Origin: Hyphococcus sp.
GTDB taxonomy: Bacteria > Pseudomonadota > Alphaproteobacteria > Caulobacterales > Parvularculaceae
Reading direction: 5' to 3'
Assembly: GCA_013002535.1 (NCBI GenBank)
Contig: JABDJK010000032.1
Span: forward strand, 1-57,261
Length of the DNA: 57,261 nt
Part shown: positions 7,800 through 16,867 of the stretch, one piece after another
Numbering within the stretch: the first letter of the stretch is position 1
How the letters are laid out: each line of letters begins with the position of its first letter
The notes under the pieces: generated by a model
Databases searched by the model: none
What the model saw: the letters and a program-made list of their open reading frames with translations, nothing else
What the model was told of the DNA's origin: nothing
Made by a program: the position numbers and the translations under genes

Positions 7800-8501
7800 A
7801 TGACCGAAAATTTCAGTGCAATCATCTGTGGGTTGAAGTCCGAGGCCGATGCAGTGCGCAGCGCCGTCAGCGGCGACGATATCCGCATATATGTTTCCGG
7901 CGCCAACGCGGTCCGCGCCGAGGAACTCGCGCAATCCGCATGCGCCGACGGCGCCAAGGCGATCATCAGCATTGGCGTTTCCGGCGGGCTGGATCCGTCG
8001 CTGAAGCCCGGACAACTAATCATTGGCGACGAAATTTTAAGCGATGGCAAAGGCGCGATATTTGCGTCCGATCCATTTTTGCTGGGCGCTTTGCGAAAGA
8101 CGCAGAGTTTTGAAGATGCGCGTGTCGGTCGACTTTTTGGCGCGGACACCATCATCGTCGATGCCAAAGAAAAGGCGGCGCTCTTTGCTCGCACGCGCGC
8201 GATTGCTGTCGATATGGAAAGTCACGGCGCAGCGCGCGCCGCCGCAGAGGCTAAAATTCCGTTTGTCGCCATTCGTGCGGTTGCGGATCCAGCGGACCGT
8301 GCTTTGCCGAAAGCGGCGCTTGGCGCAGTCGCGCCAGACGGTTCGACACTGGTTGCAAAGACCCTGGGCGCCGCAATGCGCGATCCAAAACAGTTTCCGG
8401 GCCTGATCCGACTTGGGAGCGATTCTTCAAAAGCGATTGCGACCTTGAAACGAGACTTGCCGGCATTGTTGCGGGTGCTGTTCAGTGTGGTTGAGGGCTA
8501 G
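7800..8501 (+). CDS. hpnG: HpnG, hopanoid-associated nucleoside phosphorylase
   Basis: HpnG removes adenine from adenosylhopane to give a phosphoribosyl-hopane, the step after HpnH. The 233-residue product is of the PNP/UDP phosphorylase fold: FSAIICGLKSEADAV at the start, AIISIGVSGGLDPSLKPGQLIIGD for the phosphate/ribose region, and AIAVDMESHGAARAA, the conserved Met-Glu ribose-binding segment. The family is also called squalene-hopene cyclase-associated phosphorylase. It converges with hpnH (94 bases apart), which fits consecutive pathway steps. MTA/SAH nucleosidase-like enzymes are the alternative, but the hopanoid setting makes HpnG much more likely. Confidence 0.88.
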   Translation: MTENFSAIICGLKSEADAVRSAVSGDDIRIYVSGANAVRAEELAQSACADGAKAIISIGVSGGLDPSLKPGQLIIGDEILSDGKGAIFASDPFLLGALRKTQSFEDARVGRLFGADTIIVDAKEKAALFARTRAIAVDMESHGAARAAAEAKIPFVAIRAVADPADRALPKAALGAVAPDGSTLVAKTLGAAMRDPKQFPGLIRLGSDSSKAIATLKRDLPALLRVLFSVVEG

Positions 8502-8595
8502 GTTGGCCGCAAGCGCCAAACTTTCGTCGATAAAATCCATTTTATCCCCGCTCATTCAGAAAACGGCGGTTCGCGACACTCCTGAATTGGCCGTT

Positions 8596-9780
8596 TTAGG
8601 CTGCCGCTTCCTTGTTCTTGTCGATGAGAGTCGCTGCTTTCTTGCGTTCTGCGGCTTCTTCTTTTTCGCGGCGGATTTTCTCCATCTCGTCTTCGACGAG
8701 CTTTTCGTGAACGTCTTCTGCCGGTCGCGCCTTCGTTAAGTCAATTTCCGGCGCCATCGGCCCTTCGGTGTCGATTTTGAGCATGTTCGGAATTTTGAAC
8801 ATTTTGAACGGGTTCTTCACCGCGTCCATGGCCGCTGTCGGCTCGTAGCCGCAATGGGCCATGCAGTTTGAGCACTTTTCATATTTGCCGGTGCCGTAGG
8901 AATCCCAGTCGGTAGTTTCCATCAATTCATTGAAGGAGGAAACGTATCCTTCGCCAAGAAGGTAGCATGGTTTCTGCCAGCCGAAGACATTGCGGGTCGG
9001 TGAGCCCCAGGGCGTGCACAGATATTCTTCATTACCGGCGAGGAAATTGAGGAACAGCGATGAATGCGACAGGTTCCATTCGCGCCCGCGCTCTTTGCCG
9101 ATCCGGAAAATGTCACGGAACAGGTTCTTCGTTTTTTCACGGCTGAGGAAGTGATCCTTGTCTTCCGCGCGCTCATAGGCATAGCCCGGCGAGATCGAAA
9201 TGTTGACGCCAAGGTCTGTGGCAAAGTCGAGATAGTCGGCAACCTGCTCGGCTGTCATATTGTCAAAGATCGTCGCGTTAACGTTGACCTGGAAACCTTT
9301 TTCCTGCGCCGCCTTAATCGCTTTAACGGCTATCTGGAATGTGCCTTTTTGATCGACCGCGTGGTCGTGCTCTTCTTCAAGGCCGTCGAGGTGAACCGAG
9401 AAGAACAAGAAGGGCGATGGCTTGAAGAGATGTAGTTTCTTTTCAAGGAGAAGCGCATTGGTGCATAGCGAAACGAATTTCTTGCGCGCGACAATGCCTT
9501 CGACAATCTCGCCGATTTCCTTGTGAATCAAAGGTTCGCCGCCGGGAACAGCGACAACCGGCGCGCCGCATTCATCCACGGCGTCGAGACATTCCTTGAC
9601 GGAGAGACGCTTGTTCAAAATTGGCGCCGGGTAATCAATCTTGCCGCAGCCGGGGCAGGCGAGATTGCAGCGAAACAAGGGCTCAAGGAATAGCACCAGC
9701 GGATATTTTTTACGGCCCATAATGGTTTGCTTGGCGACATAGGCGCCGACGCGGGCTTGCTGGTGAAGGGATACTGACAT
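8596..9780 (-). CDS. hpnH: HpnH, hopanoid radical SAM protein (adenosylhopane synthase)
   Basis: HpnH joins a 5'-deoxyadenosyl group to diploptene, the first step of C35 hopanoid extension. The 394-residue product has the radical-SAM cluster motif Cys38-x3-Cys42-x2-Cys45 (RCNLACPGCGK), the VVAVPGGEPLIHKEI SAM-binding strand and a C-terminal cysteine cluster (CSNCMAHCGYEP). The acidic/basic coiled tail (DEMEKIRREKEEAAERKK) is typical of the family. The ATG at 9780 has GGAG about 8 bases upstream and is preferred over the longer frame to 9885, which overlaps ispH. It lies 40 bases downstream of ispH on the same strand. Confidence 0.94.
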   Translation of the reverse strand: MSVSLHQQARVGAYVAKQTIMGRKKYPLVLFLEPLFRCNLACPGCGKIDYPAPILNKRLSVKECLDAVDECGAPVVAVPGGEPLIHKEIGEIVEGIVARKKFVSLCTNALLLEKKLHLFKPSPFLFFSVHLDGLEEEHDHAVDQKGTFQIAVKAIKAAQEKGFQVNVNATIFDNMTAEQVADYLDFATDLGVNISISPGYAYERAEDKDHFLSREKTKNLFRDIFRIGKERGREWNLSHSSLFLNFLAGNEEYLCTPWGSPTRNVFGWQKPCYLLGEGYVSSFNELMETTDWDSYGTGKYEKCSNCMAHCGYEPTAAMDAVKNPFKMFKIPNMLKIDTEGPMAPEIDLTKARPAEDVHEKLVEDEMEKIRREKEEAAERKKAATLIDKNKEAAA

Positions 9781-9820
9781 TGAACGTCTCCGAAGAAAAA
9801 AGGTTGCCTTGGTTGAGGCT

Positions 9821-10816
9821 TTATGCGGCGCCGACCGCCCAGGATTTGGCCGAGGCTTCCGATTTTGGCACATCAGCCAATTCACGCGGCAATTTAAAGT
9901 GAATGTTCTCTTCCACCCCGTCGATGGTTGTAACCTCGACGTCGCGATAGTTTTTCAGTCTTGCGATGGTTTCCTGCACAAGCTTTTCCGGCGCCGATGC
10001 GCCTGCGGTCAGTCCGACGGTTTTGACTTTGTCGGTCAACCAGGCCGGATCAAACATTGTCGCGTCTTCGATGAGATAGCTCGGAATGCCGGAATTCTCG
10101 CCGATTTCGCGCAGGCGATTTGAATTCGATGAATTGTGCGCGCCGACCACCAGAAGAAGATCGACTTTCTCGACCATGGCGTTGACCGCAGTTTGGCGGT
10201 TTTGCGTCGCGTAACAAATGTCTCGCGTGTCGGGGCCAATGATATTGGGAAAGCGCTCTTTCAATGCGGCGATGACGTCTTTGGTGTCGTTTACAGAAAG
10301 TGTCGTTTGCGTGACGAACGCAACGCGGTCCGGGTCCGCGACTTCCAGCTTTTCGACCTCTTCAACTTCGCAGAGGACATGCACCGTACCCGGAATCTGT
10401 CCGAGCGTGCCTTCGACTTCCGGGTGGCCGATGTGACCAATCAGGACAATATCGTAGCCTTTTGCGGCGTAGCGGCGCCCCTCTTTATGGACTTTCGTTA
10501 CCAACGGGCAGGTCGCGTCTATGACGTCAAGCTCGCGAACGAGGGCGCCGTCTTCAACTTTCTTTGCAACGCCATGCGCGGAAAACACCGTAACGGCGCC
10601 CGTCGGCACTTCGTCGATTTCTTCAACGAAGATCGCGCCACGCTCGCGCAGAGTTTCGACAACGTATTTATTGTGGACGATCTCGTGGCGCACATAGACT
10701 GGGGCGCCAAATTTTTCGAGGGCGCGCTCTACGATATCGATGGCGCGCTCAACGCCAGCGCAAAACCCGCGCGGCTGAGCCAGAAGTACTTTTACGCTTT
10801 GGGAATTCGCCGTCAT
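9821..10816 (-). CDS. ispH: IspH, 4-hydroxy-3-methylbut-2-enyl diphosphate reductase
   Basis: This is the last enzyme of the MEP isoprenoid pathway, releasing IPP and DMAPP from HMBPP. All three iron-sulfur ligands are visible: Cys19 (PRGFCAGV), Cys103 (DATCPLV) and Cys201 ([10 protein letters not shown]). The [10 protein letters not shown] and TGASAPE segments are also present. Its 331 residues are slightly longer than usual because of a polar C-terminal tail. It is probably co-transcribed with hpnH downstream, linking C5 precursor supply to hopanoid formation. Confidence 0.97.
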   Translation of the reverse strand: MTANSQSVKVLLAQPRGFCAGVERAIDIVERALEKFGAPVYVRHEIVHNKYVVETLRERGAIFVEEIDEVPTGAVTVFSAHGVAKKVEDGALVRELDVIDATCPLVTKVHKEGRRYAAKGYDIVLIGHIGHPEVEGTLGQIPGTVHVLCEVEEVEKLEVADPDRVAFVTQTTLSVNDTKDVIAALKERFPNIIGPDTRDICYATQNRQTAVNAMVEKVDLLLVVGAHNSSNSNRLREIGENSGIPSYLIEDATMFDPAWLTDKVKTVGLTAGASAPEKLVQETIARLKNYRDVEVTTIDGVEENIHFKLPRELADVPKSEASAKSWAVGAA

Positions 10817-11110
10817 GGGCGCGCCCCTCCAACCAGATTGTTATTTTCACGACCCCGGCGTTATTTCACGGCGCGCCGACAGCGGCAAGCGGCGTAAAGC
10901 CCGGATTTTTGAAGTGTTATAGCGATAAATTTGCTGCAGTGCAAAAAATTCTCGCTCCGATTGCCGAAACTTAACCGCGGAGCCAAACTTGGCCCAAATT
11001 CTAGCTTGGGCTCAGGGGTGGAAACTAGCCGCTTGGCGGCGGCGAACCACTCGTGTAGCGTCCGGCCGCAGGGGAATTATGTTAGTTGGGTAGTTCAAGA
11101 GGGGTTTTTC

Positions 11111-11794
11111 ATGTTCAAGAAGTTTTCCAGCCGCGGCGCTGGGGGCGAGCCATATTGGCCGCTGGCGAAGATCGAAACGGCGCTGAAGGGCCAATATGAC
11201 AATGTCGAGCCTGCGCCGAATTCCGGCCGCGACGGCGCGTTGTTGTGGTTCATTTGCGACTACAACAATTTGAAATTTCTCGTCGGCGCGCTGCAATCTT
11301 CGCCCGGTTCCGGCAAGATTATTGAGCTTGGCTTCTTCGCTATCTTTAAAGGTTTTGATCTCAGCCAGTCACAGATCGATGCGGTCAACGGCGCGCTTAA
11401 TATGTCATTTCTGACGCGCGAGGCGGACCAGAACCTTTACCTCATGGCCGGGTTGACGATTACCGGGTCGTATGATGACGGCGTCTTTAGACTGCGCCTA
11501 GACACCTGGAACCGCGATATACTGATGACGGTGCACCAGATTTCCGAACAACAGACATCGCTCGCGAGCGCGTTTTTGATTGCAGATGCGGGCGAGACCG
11601 CGTCATTAGCCGTCAACGAAGCGCCGCCAATGCCGGAAGGCGGCCCGGCGCCGGATATTTTGCGCGGGTTCCTCGATGCAAAATTTGCACAGGACAAAAT
11701 TTGCCATGATTGCGGCGGGCGCGGAAAACGCGGGCTGCTCGCGCGTGAATGCGACATCTGCGATGGAACCGGATTCGCAAAACGCCGGCGCTAA
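11111..11794 (+). CDS. YbjN-like protein with C-terminal DnaJ-type zinc ribbon
   Basis: This is a 227-residue cytoplasmic protein of unknown role. The first ~175 residues form an alternating helix/strand domain (PYWPLAKIETALKGQY, ALLWFICDYNNLKFLVGAL, LDTWNRDILMTVHQIS). Its secondary-structure pattern recalls YbjN/chaperone-like domains, which is a loose resemblance only. The C-terminus has two CxxCxGxG-type units (Cys198/Cys201 in CHDCGGRG and Cys214/Cys217 in CDICDGTG), as in the zinc region of DnaJ. The ATG at 11111 has GAGGGG 8 bases upstream and is preferred over the longer frame from 10931. It is divergent from ispH (294 bases). Confidence 0.65.
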   Translation: MFKKFSSRGAGGEPYWPLAKIETALKGQYDNVEPAPNSGRDGALLWFICDYNNLKFLVGALQSSPGSGKIIELGFFAIFKGFDLSQSQIDAVNGALNMSFLTREADQNLYLMAGLTITGSYDDGVFRLRLDTWNRDILMTVHQISEQQTSLASAFLIADAGETASLAVNEAPPMPEGGPAPDILRGFLDAKFAQDKICHDCGGRGKRGLLARECDICDGTGFAKRRR

Positions 11795-11811
11795 AATTTT
11801 TGCGCAGCGGA

Positions 11812-11940
11812 CCTCTCGCCATAGGGAAGAGGTCGGAATTTGCGAAGCGAATTCCGGGTGAGGGGATATTCGTTCAAGTAACTTGAATTTCCTACCCCCT
11901 CACCCTAACCCTCTCCCCAATGGGGAGAGGGGATTGGGTC
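11812..11940. repeat. Intergenic multi-hairpin palindromic repeat
   Basis: Several nested inverted repeats fill the space before the prenyl synthase gene. CGGAATT/AATTCCG forms one small hairpin. GGTGAGGGG pairs perfectly with CCCCTCACC across about 45 bases. CCTCTCCCC-AAT-GGGGAGAGG forms a perfect hairpin. CCCTCACCCTAACCCTCTCCCC-type elements are widespread intergenic repeats in proteobacterial genomes. It lies between the zinc-ribbon gene stop and the prenyl synthase ATG, so it could affect the leader of the downstream mRNA. Confidence 0.75.
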
Positions 11941-11987
11941 TGAAAGATTGGATACGCCCCGCAAAACTGTTGAGGGCACGAAGACAA

Positions 11988-12875
11988 ATGACCGACTTTA
12001 AAAAGACCATTACCGAGACCGCTGGCCTGATTGAGGACGCCCTCGACGAATTCCTGCCGACCCAAGACGGCCCGCTAGGCCGCGTCGTTAACGCTATGCG
12101 CTGGGGCGCGCTTGACGGCGGAAAGCGCCTGCGCCCGTTTCTGGTGATTGCGGCGGCGGACATGTTTGATGCTCCGCGCGCGCGTTCCGTGCGCGTCGGC
12201 TCTGCGGTGGAGATGATCCACTGTTATTCGCTAATCCATGATGATTTGCCGGCAATGGATGATTCTGATCTGCGCCGTGGTCGTGCGTCGGTGCACAAGA
12301 AGTTCGATGACGCGACGGCGATCCTCGCCGGTGACGCGTTGTTGACGCAGGCTTTTGAAATTTTGGCTGAGGAAGATACTCATCCTGACGGCAATGTTCG
12401 CTGTGCGCTGGCGTTGGAGCTCGCGCGGGCCTCCGGCAAGGCGGGTATGGTCGGCGGCCAGATGATTGATATCTATGCGGAGCAAAAAGAATTTGATCTA
12501 GCCGGCGTCACGCAATTGCAACGCCTCAAAACCGGCGCGCTTATCCGTTTCGGCGCCGTCGGCGGCGGCATCGTCGGCGAAGGAACCGACGATGAAGTTG
12601 CAGCGCTAAGTGCTTACGCCGAAGATCTGGGCCTCGCCTTCCAGATTGTTGACGACATACTCGACGAAACACAGGACGCGGAAACCCTCGGCAAACCGGC
12701 GGGCCAGGACGCCGAAATGGACAAGGCGACTTTCATCAAACTTCTCGGCATGGACGGCGCAAAGTCAAAAGCGGCGGAACTTGTTGAGTCTTGCAAGGCT
12801 CATCTCGACCGCTTCGGCGACAAGGCAGAGCCCCTAAAGGGAGCGGCGGATTTTGTGTTTGAGCGCAAAAATTAG
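11988..12875 (+). CDS. ispA: Polyprenyl synthetase (farnesyl/geranylgeranyl diphosphate synthase, IspA-like)
   Basis: The 295-residue trans-prenyltransferase elongates DMAPP with IPP to C15 or C20 diphosphates. The first Asp-rich motif is DDLPAMDD at residues 85-92 (the DDx4D bacterial form), preceded by EMIHCYSLIH and followed by LRRGRASVHKKF. The second is QIVDDILDE. ALDGGKRLRPFLV contains the IPP-binding Gly-Gly-Lys-Arg. The ATG at 11988 is chosen because the frame upstream (to 11883) is only translated repeat. Position near hpnC/D and ispH suggests it supplies farnesyl diphosphate for squalene, but C15 versus C20 specificity cannot be read from the sequence. Confidence 0.88.
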   Translation: MTDFKKTITETAGLIEDALDEFLPTQDGPLGRVVNAMRWGALDGGKRLRPFLVIAAADMFDAPRARSVRVGSAVEMIHCYSLIHDDLPAMDDSDLRRGRASVHKKFDDATAILAGDALLTQAFEILAEEDTHPDGNVRCALALELARASGKAGMVGGQMIDIYAEQKEFDLAGVTQLQRLKTGALIRFGAVGGGIVGEGTDDEVAALSAYAEDLGLAFQIVDDILDETQDAETLGKPAGQDAEMDKATFIKLLGMDGAKSKAAELVESCKAHLDRFGDKAEPLKGAADFVFERKN

Positions 12876-13009
12876 CGCACACCGATTACCCAAGCACCCG
12901 CGCAACTCAACAACTTCGACGAGTATTATCCCAGATGTGATGCAACATGAAATGTTGCCTCGCTGCTCCGGTATCGCTTGAGGTTAATGAAATGGATCCA
13001 GTGTCTGCG

Positions 13010-13033
13010 GCAGCAGCAATAAATTGCTGCTGC
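13010..13033. terminator. Perfect 11-bp inverted repeat between convergent genes
   Basis: GCAGCAGCAAT and ATTGCTGCTGC flank just two bases, giving a strong stem between the ends of the prenyl synthase gene (plus strand) and hpnM (minus strand). No T-run follows in either direction, so it may act as a bidirectional mRNA 3' stem rather than a classical intrinsic terminator. Confidence 0.4.
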
Positions 13034-13055
13034 GCGCACGCGATGACGGTAAACC

Positions 13056-13697
13056 CTAAACCGCGGCTTCAGACTCCAGACGGTCGATCAGCGCATCAAC
13101 GCCATTGGACGCGACGAAGGATGAAAATTCTTCGCGCTTCACCAGCATGATCGAGACGCCCTGGACGATAATGTCGATCGCCTTGTGTTCGCCAGAGCGC
13201 AGCTTGCGGATGCGCCAATCAACGAGCACCGGCGATTCGCCGTCGCGCTCGAACTGCGTGCGGACAATCACGTCGCGCGATCCGATTTCTTTTGAGTCGA
13301 TCACTTCCAGCGGCTTGCCGATAATCTCTTCAAACTGTTCGGCGTAGAGTTTTGTGATGTAAACGGGGAATACCGCGTTATAGCGTTCCGACTGTTCATC
13401 GGTGAGATTTTTGCGCGCATCGCCGAGCATGAACTTGCCGATGGTTTCGAGCGCTAACCCGTCGGACAATACTCCGCGGAACGCATCAAGTTTTTCCGCC
13501 TCGCTGGCGCCGTCCTGGGTGAGGGCGTCATTGGCTTGCGTGGTCAATTCCTGCGCGAAGGCGATGGCCGTGTCGGTGCGGCTTTCTTGTGCAGTTTGCG
13601 TTTCGGCTTCATCGTCTTGCGCTGTTGCAGCAACAGGCGCGGCGACGGAAGCGGCGGCGACAAGTGCAGCGAAAATTCGGACCCGGGACATAAACAT
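13056..13697 (-). CDS. hpnM: HpnM, MlaC/Ttg2-family periplasmic protein
   Basis: This 213-residue exported protein has an N-terminal signal peptide (RIFAALVAAASVAAPVAATAQ). An MlaC/toluene-tolerance Ttg2D domain follows: FRGVLSDGLALETIGKFMLG, YNAVFPVYITKLYAEQFEEI, VDWRIRK and a terminal IDIIVQGVSIMLVKREEF. MlaC proteins carry phospholipids across the periplasm. In hopanoid loci the homologue is called HpnM. It directly follows hpnN on the same strand (about 200 bases), which supports HpnM rather than a general Mla component. An alternative ATG lies two codons downstream. Confidence 0.85.
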   Translation of the reverse strand: MFMSRVRIFAALVAAASVAAPVAATAQDDEAETQTAQESRTDTAIAFAQELTTQANDALTQDGASEAEKLDAFRGVLSDGLALETIGKFMLGDARKNLTDEQSERYNAVFPVYITKLYAEQFEEIIGKPLEVIDSKEIGSRDVIVRTQFERDGESPVLVDWRIRKLRSGEHKAIDIIVQGVSIMLVKREEFSSFVASNGVDALIDRLESEAAV

Positions 13698-13899
13698 TGG
13701 CGAAACCCCTGCTTTTCAAATTCTGACGAACGCTTGTTGAAAGTAAACGCGCTCGTTTCTCAGTTCGGACCAATATGGACCGAATGGGGCGGTTTTCCAG
13801 ACGCTGCCGGCCACATTTTTGGCCAAATGTCTAAACGGTAACGCTGCGCCGGCCCACACGGCCATCGGGCCGATCCGCATAGCCCCTTGTTTTGAAACG

Positions 13900-16512
13900 C
13901 TATTTTTTGAAAAAGGACTCTGTTGCGGGTCGAATGCCAAGCCGCCGGTCAGTGTAATTAAAGACCGCCGGCAACACGACCAAAGTACAAATTAGCGTGA
14001 ACGCGATGGCGATCGAGAGAAGCTCGCCCATGGACGCCGTGCCGCGATGGGGGGAGAGCATAAGGCTGCCGAAAGATGCGACGGTGGTGAGCGCCGCGAA
14101 CAGAACCGCACGCGGGGTTGAGGTGCCATAGACGCCTTCGCCCGCCGCCACCTGATCATGGCGGAGCACCAGATGAATGCCGCTGTCAACGCCGATACCG
14201 ATGAGGAGAGGGAGGACGATTACGTTGGCGTAATTGAATGGCACATCAAGAAGAACGCCTGTTGCAGCCGTTAAGACCGCGGCAAGCGCAAGCGGGAACA
14301 GGACGAGCATCACGATGCGAACGCGCCGGACGAGAAGCCATAGAAATATTGCGACAACAGCGAAGGCGATGCCTGTTGCTTGCAACATCGCGCTTGAGAT
14401 GACTTCCCCGGCCTTGCCTGATTGATAAGCGCCGCCGGTCAAGTCCGGGAACACAGCTTCGACTTCGTCTACGAAGCGGTCAAGGGCTTTGCGGTCACGA
14501 ACATCTTCCTTGGGCAAAATATCAACGCGCCATTCGCCGCCTTTTGATAGATATCGACTGGCGAGCGTCGTCGGCAGCGTATCAAGTTCAATGTAGTCCG
14601 CGTTCATTTGCGCACGTAGTCGAGCGATAAGCTGCGGCCAATAGGCGAAAATGTTTTGTTCAATGCGATTATAGATGTTGGTGTCGCCGGACTCCCGCGC
14701 GCGCTCAAGTGCGGCAGTCAATTGTGCTGCGTCGCCCTCGTTGTAAGCTTCACGCAGCCTTGTTTCGAGGGCGCTCGCGCCAGCTGCGGCGCCGGGGCCC
14801 TCGACGGAATTCGGTTCGGCGTCGAGGGCAAAGACTAAAGAACCTGCAGCGAAATCGATGACTTCCAGTTTCGCATCTTGATCCTCGGGCACGAAATCCG
14901 GCAGGGATCGCGTCGACGCAACACCCGGCAGGGCTTTTGCTTTTTCCGCTGTCTCGCGCGCGTTCTCTTCGCTCTTGGCCAGCCGCGTCAGGCGATAAGG
15001 CGCGGTGTCATCATTTTCAAAGAGCAGGTTAAACCCAACAACCGATTGCGCCTTTTCATTGCGGAGCGACATCTGGTCCGCGTCGAATCGCACTTGCGGC
15101 ATTAACAAAAGCGCGAAGATACCGACAGTGACTGTTACGAATGCAACGGGTCCGGAATATTTCGAAAGCGCGTTAAAGAATTTTCTGATTTGCCCTGTTC
15201 GTTCACGTTTCTTGGAAACAGGCAAGCGCGCAAGCGCCGCTGGCAGGAACGTTACCGAAACAAGAAAGGCGATGATGACGCCGACGCCAGCGATAACGCC
15301 AAGCTGGGCGATGCCGTCAAAGCGTGTCGGAACAAACGACAAAAATGCGAGCGCTGTCGTTGGCGCCGCGAGCGCCAGCGCCGGGCCGACTTCGTGCAGC
15401 GCGCCTTTCAACGCGTCTTCATTGGACTGTCCGTCAACGCGCCGTTCTTGAATGTGAAGGAGCAAGTGAATGGCGAAGTCTAAACCGAGCCCGATGAGCA
15501 GCACGGTAAAGGCGACGGAAACGAGATTTAGCTCGCCCATAAACGCCGCGGCGAACGCGGATGTAAAAACAAGCGTCAAAATCAAACCGATGACCGTGAG
15601 CGCCGCCATAGCAACGGAGCGATAGCAAATCAGAAGAAGGAAACTGACCAGCACCAGTGACAACAGCATCGACATGCCGATGCCGGTTGTGACCGCTTCA
15701 AGTTCCTCTATCCGAAGGGCCGGATCGCCAGTGATATAGGTCTCAACGCGGCCGTTAAATTTCGCGTCGAGTTTTGCGATTTCCTCGCGCAATTTGTTGA
15801 CGCCCGCCTTCGCCGGCTGCAGTCGCGTAAAATCAAGTTCCGGCGTTGTGTATAAAAGCCGCGTGTGAACCGGTGTCGCCGCGGTCTCCGCGTCAAGCGC
15901 ACCCATCCATGAAAATGGCCGCGTTTCATTGGCAAGGCTTGCCTCGACAACATTGGTAAGCTCGCCGTATATTTTTTGTAGCGTATCCTGACCAAGCTCG
16001 GATCGTTCGGCGAGTTCGTCATTGTCGGCGAGGGTTTCGAAAAATTTTCCTGCCGTCGGCGTTTTGATGAGCGTCTCAATTAATCCGGCCGCCTTGGACA
16101 TTTGCGTCATGCGGCTTTCAAGCTCGCGCTCCGATAAATATAAAAGCCCGTTTTCCGCAAAGAACGGCTCCTGGCTTGGCGCGAAGACGGCGGAGAAATT
16201 CTCTTTGTCCGCGAGAAGGATCGCGCGCATATCAGCGATATAGGCGTCGGCTTCGTCCAGCGTCGGCGCGCGCGCCATCAAAATGATGTCGTTTTTCGTT
16301 TGTGGAAACGCTTCGCGCAACGCCGCCGAACGCACCTGAAAATCGAGCGTCGGGTCGAGCATTGAACTGGTGTCGGTATTGACCTTCAAATGCCCCGCCG
16401 CGTACCAGCCGGCGCCGCCAGCGGCGATGAGGATCACAAGCGCAAGCAAAATACCGCCGCGCCGCGCCATATCGGACCAGGCGATCAGCGTTTTTTCTAT
16501 CAACTGCAACAT
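13900..16512 (-). CDS. hpnN: HpnN, hopanoid-associated RND/MMPL transporter
   Basis: This 870-residue inner-membrane RND-superfamily exporter is implicated in moving hopanoids to the outer membrane. It has the duplicated layout: one N-terminal membrane helix (LLALVILIAAGGAGWY), a periplasmic loop of ~230 residues, then five to six helices with an internal GLDFAIHLLLH motif. A second periplasmic loop and a second helix bundle with GVDSGIHLVLRH follow. The two Gly-x-Asp-x-x-Ile-His motifs mark the two MMPL repeats. The length fits HpnN. hpnM lies downstream on the same strand. Confidence 0.92.
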   Translation of the reverse strand: MLQLIEKTLIAWSDMARRGGILLALVILIAAGGAGWYAAGHLKVNTDTSSMLDPTLDFQVRSAALREAFPQTKNDIILMARAPTLDEADAYIADMRAILLADKENFSAVFAPSQEPFFAENGLLYLSERELESRMTQMSKAAGLIETLIKTPTAGKFFETLADNDELAERSELGQDTLQKIYGELTNVVEASLANETRPFSWMGALDAETAATPVHTRLLYTTPELDFTRLQPAKAGVNKLREEIAKLDAKFNGRVETYITGDPALRIEELEAVTTGIGMSMLLSLVLVSFLLLICYRSVAMAALTVIGLILTLVFTSAFAAAFMGELNLVSVAFTVLLIGLGLDFAIHLLLHIQERRVDGQSNEDALKGALHEVGPALALAAPTTALAFLSFVPTRFDGIAQLGVIAGVGVIIAFLVSVTFLPAALARLPVSKKRERTGQIRKFFNALSKYSGPVAFVTVTVGIFALLLMPQVRFDADQMSLRNEKAQSVVGFNLLFENDDTAPYRLTRLAKSEENARETAEKAKALPGVASTRSLPDFVPEDQDAKLEVIDFAAGSLVFALDAEPNSVEGPGAAAGASALETRLREAYNEGDAAQLTAALERARESGDTNIYNRIEQNIFAYWPQLIARLRAQMNADYIELDTLPTTLASRYLSKGGEWRVDILPKEDVRDRKALDRFVDEVEAVFPDLTGGAYQSGKAGEVISSAMLQATGIAFAVVAIFLWLLVRRVRIVMLVLFPLALAAVLTAATGVLLDVPFNYANVIVLPLLIGIGVDSGIHLVLRHDQVAAGEGVYGTSTPRAVLFAALTTVASFGSLMLSPHRGTASMGELLSIAIAFTLICTLVVLPAVFNYTDRRLGIRPATESFFKK

Positions 16513-16867
16513 GAATGCGCGCGTCCGGCCTTTGCTTAACGCGAGCCGGAGGCCCGCCAGAGGAAGCCATATCTAATAAGCTGTTTAGGGAGACTTGAAA
16601 ACATCAGTTAGACTTGGGCGACTTAAGTTCTGACCGCCGGCAAATTTTGGTTTCAATACCCTGAAACACCGCTAATTCCCGCGAAAGCGGGAATTCAGTA
16701 ATGAAAAATGTCGGGCTGCGCCCGCCGTATACTCTATGCTGGATCCCCATTTTCATGGGGATGTGCGGCTGATGTGATTGACCGGAAGTTTCTGATTTTG
16801 GACTGGCGGCAGTCGCGGTCGTCAAGTCCCTTGCGGGCCTGCGCGCCCTTCGCTAGTCCTTTGCACC
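16513..16867. other. 355-bp intergenic region between divergent hpnN and the M20 hydrolase
   Basis: No gene is supported here; the short frames run through palindromic repeats. The region must hold the promoter(s) of hpnN (minus) and of the M20/ast genes (plus), but no convincing -35/-10 pair stands out. A palindromic repeat occupies its middle (listed separately). Confidence 0.6.
16675..16762. repeat. Intergenic palindromic repeat with two perfect hairpins
   Basis: ATTCCCGC-GAAA-GCGGGAAT (16675-16694) and ATCCCCAT-TTTC-ATGGGGAT (16743-16762) are perfect 8-bp stems with tetraloops. They flank a small CGGGC/GCCCG stem. This pairing of 'attcccgcgaaagcgggaat' with 'ggatccccat...atggggatg' is a widespread class of proteobacterial intergenic repeat. 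It lies upstream of the M20 hydrolase gene. Confidence 0.8.

Noticed and set aside
8560-8597. AAAACGGC...GCCGTTTT inverted repeat after hpnG as a terminator
   Set aside because: The 22-base loop is long, the T-run is only four and it overlaps the hpnH stop; too weak to call.
10136-10897. 253-codon plus-strand frame opposite ispH
   Set aside because: IspH on the other strand has all three conserved cysteines; this is its shadow.
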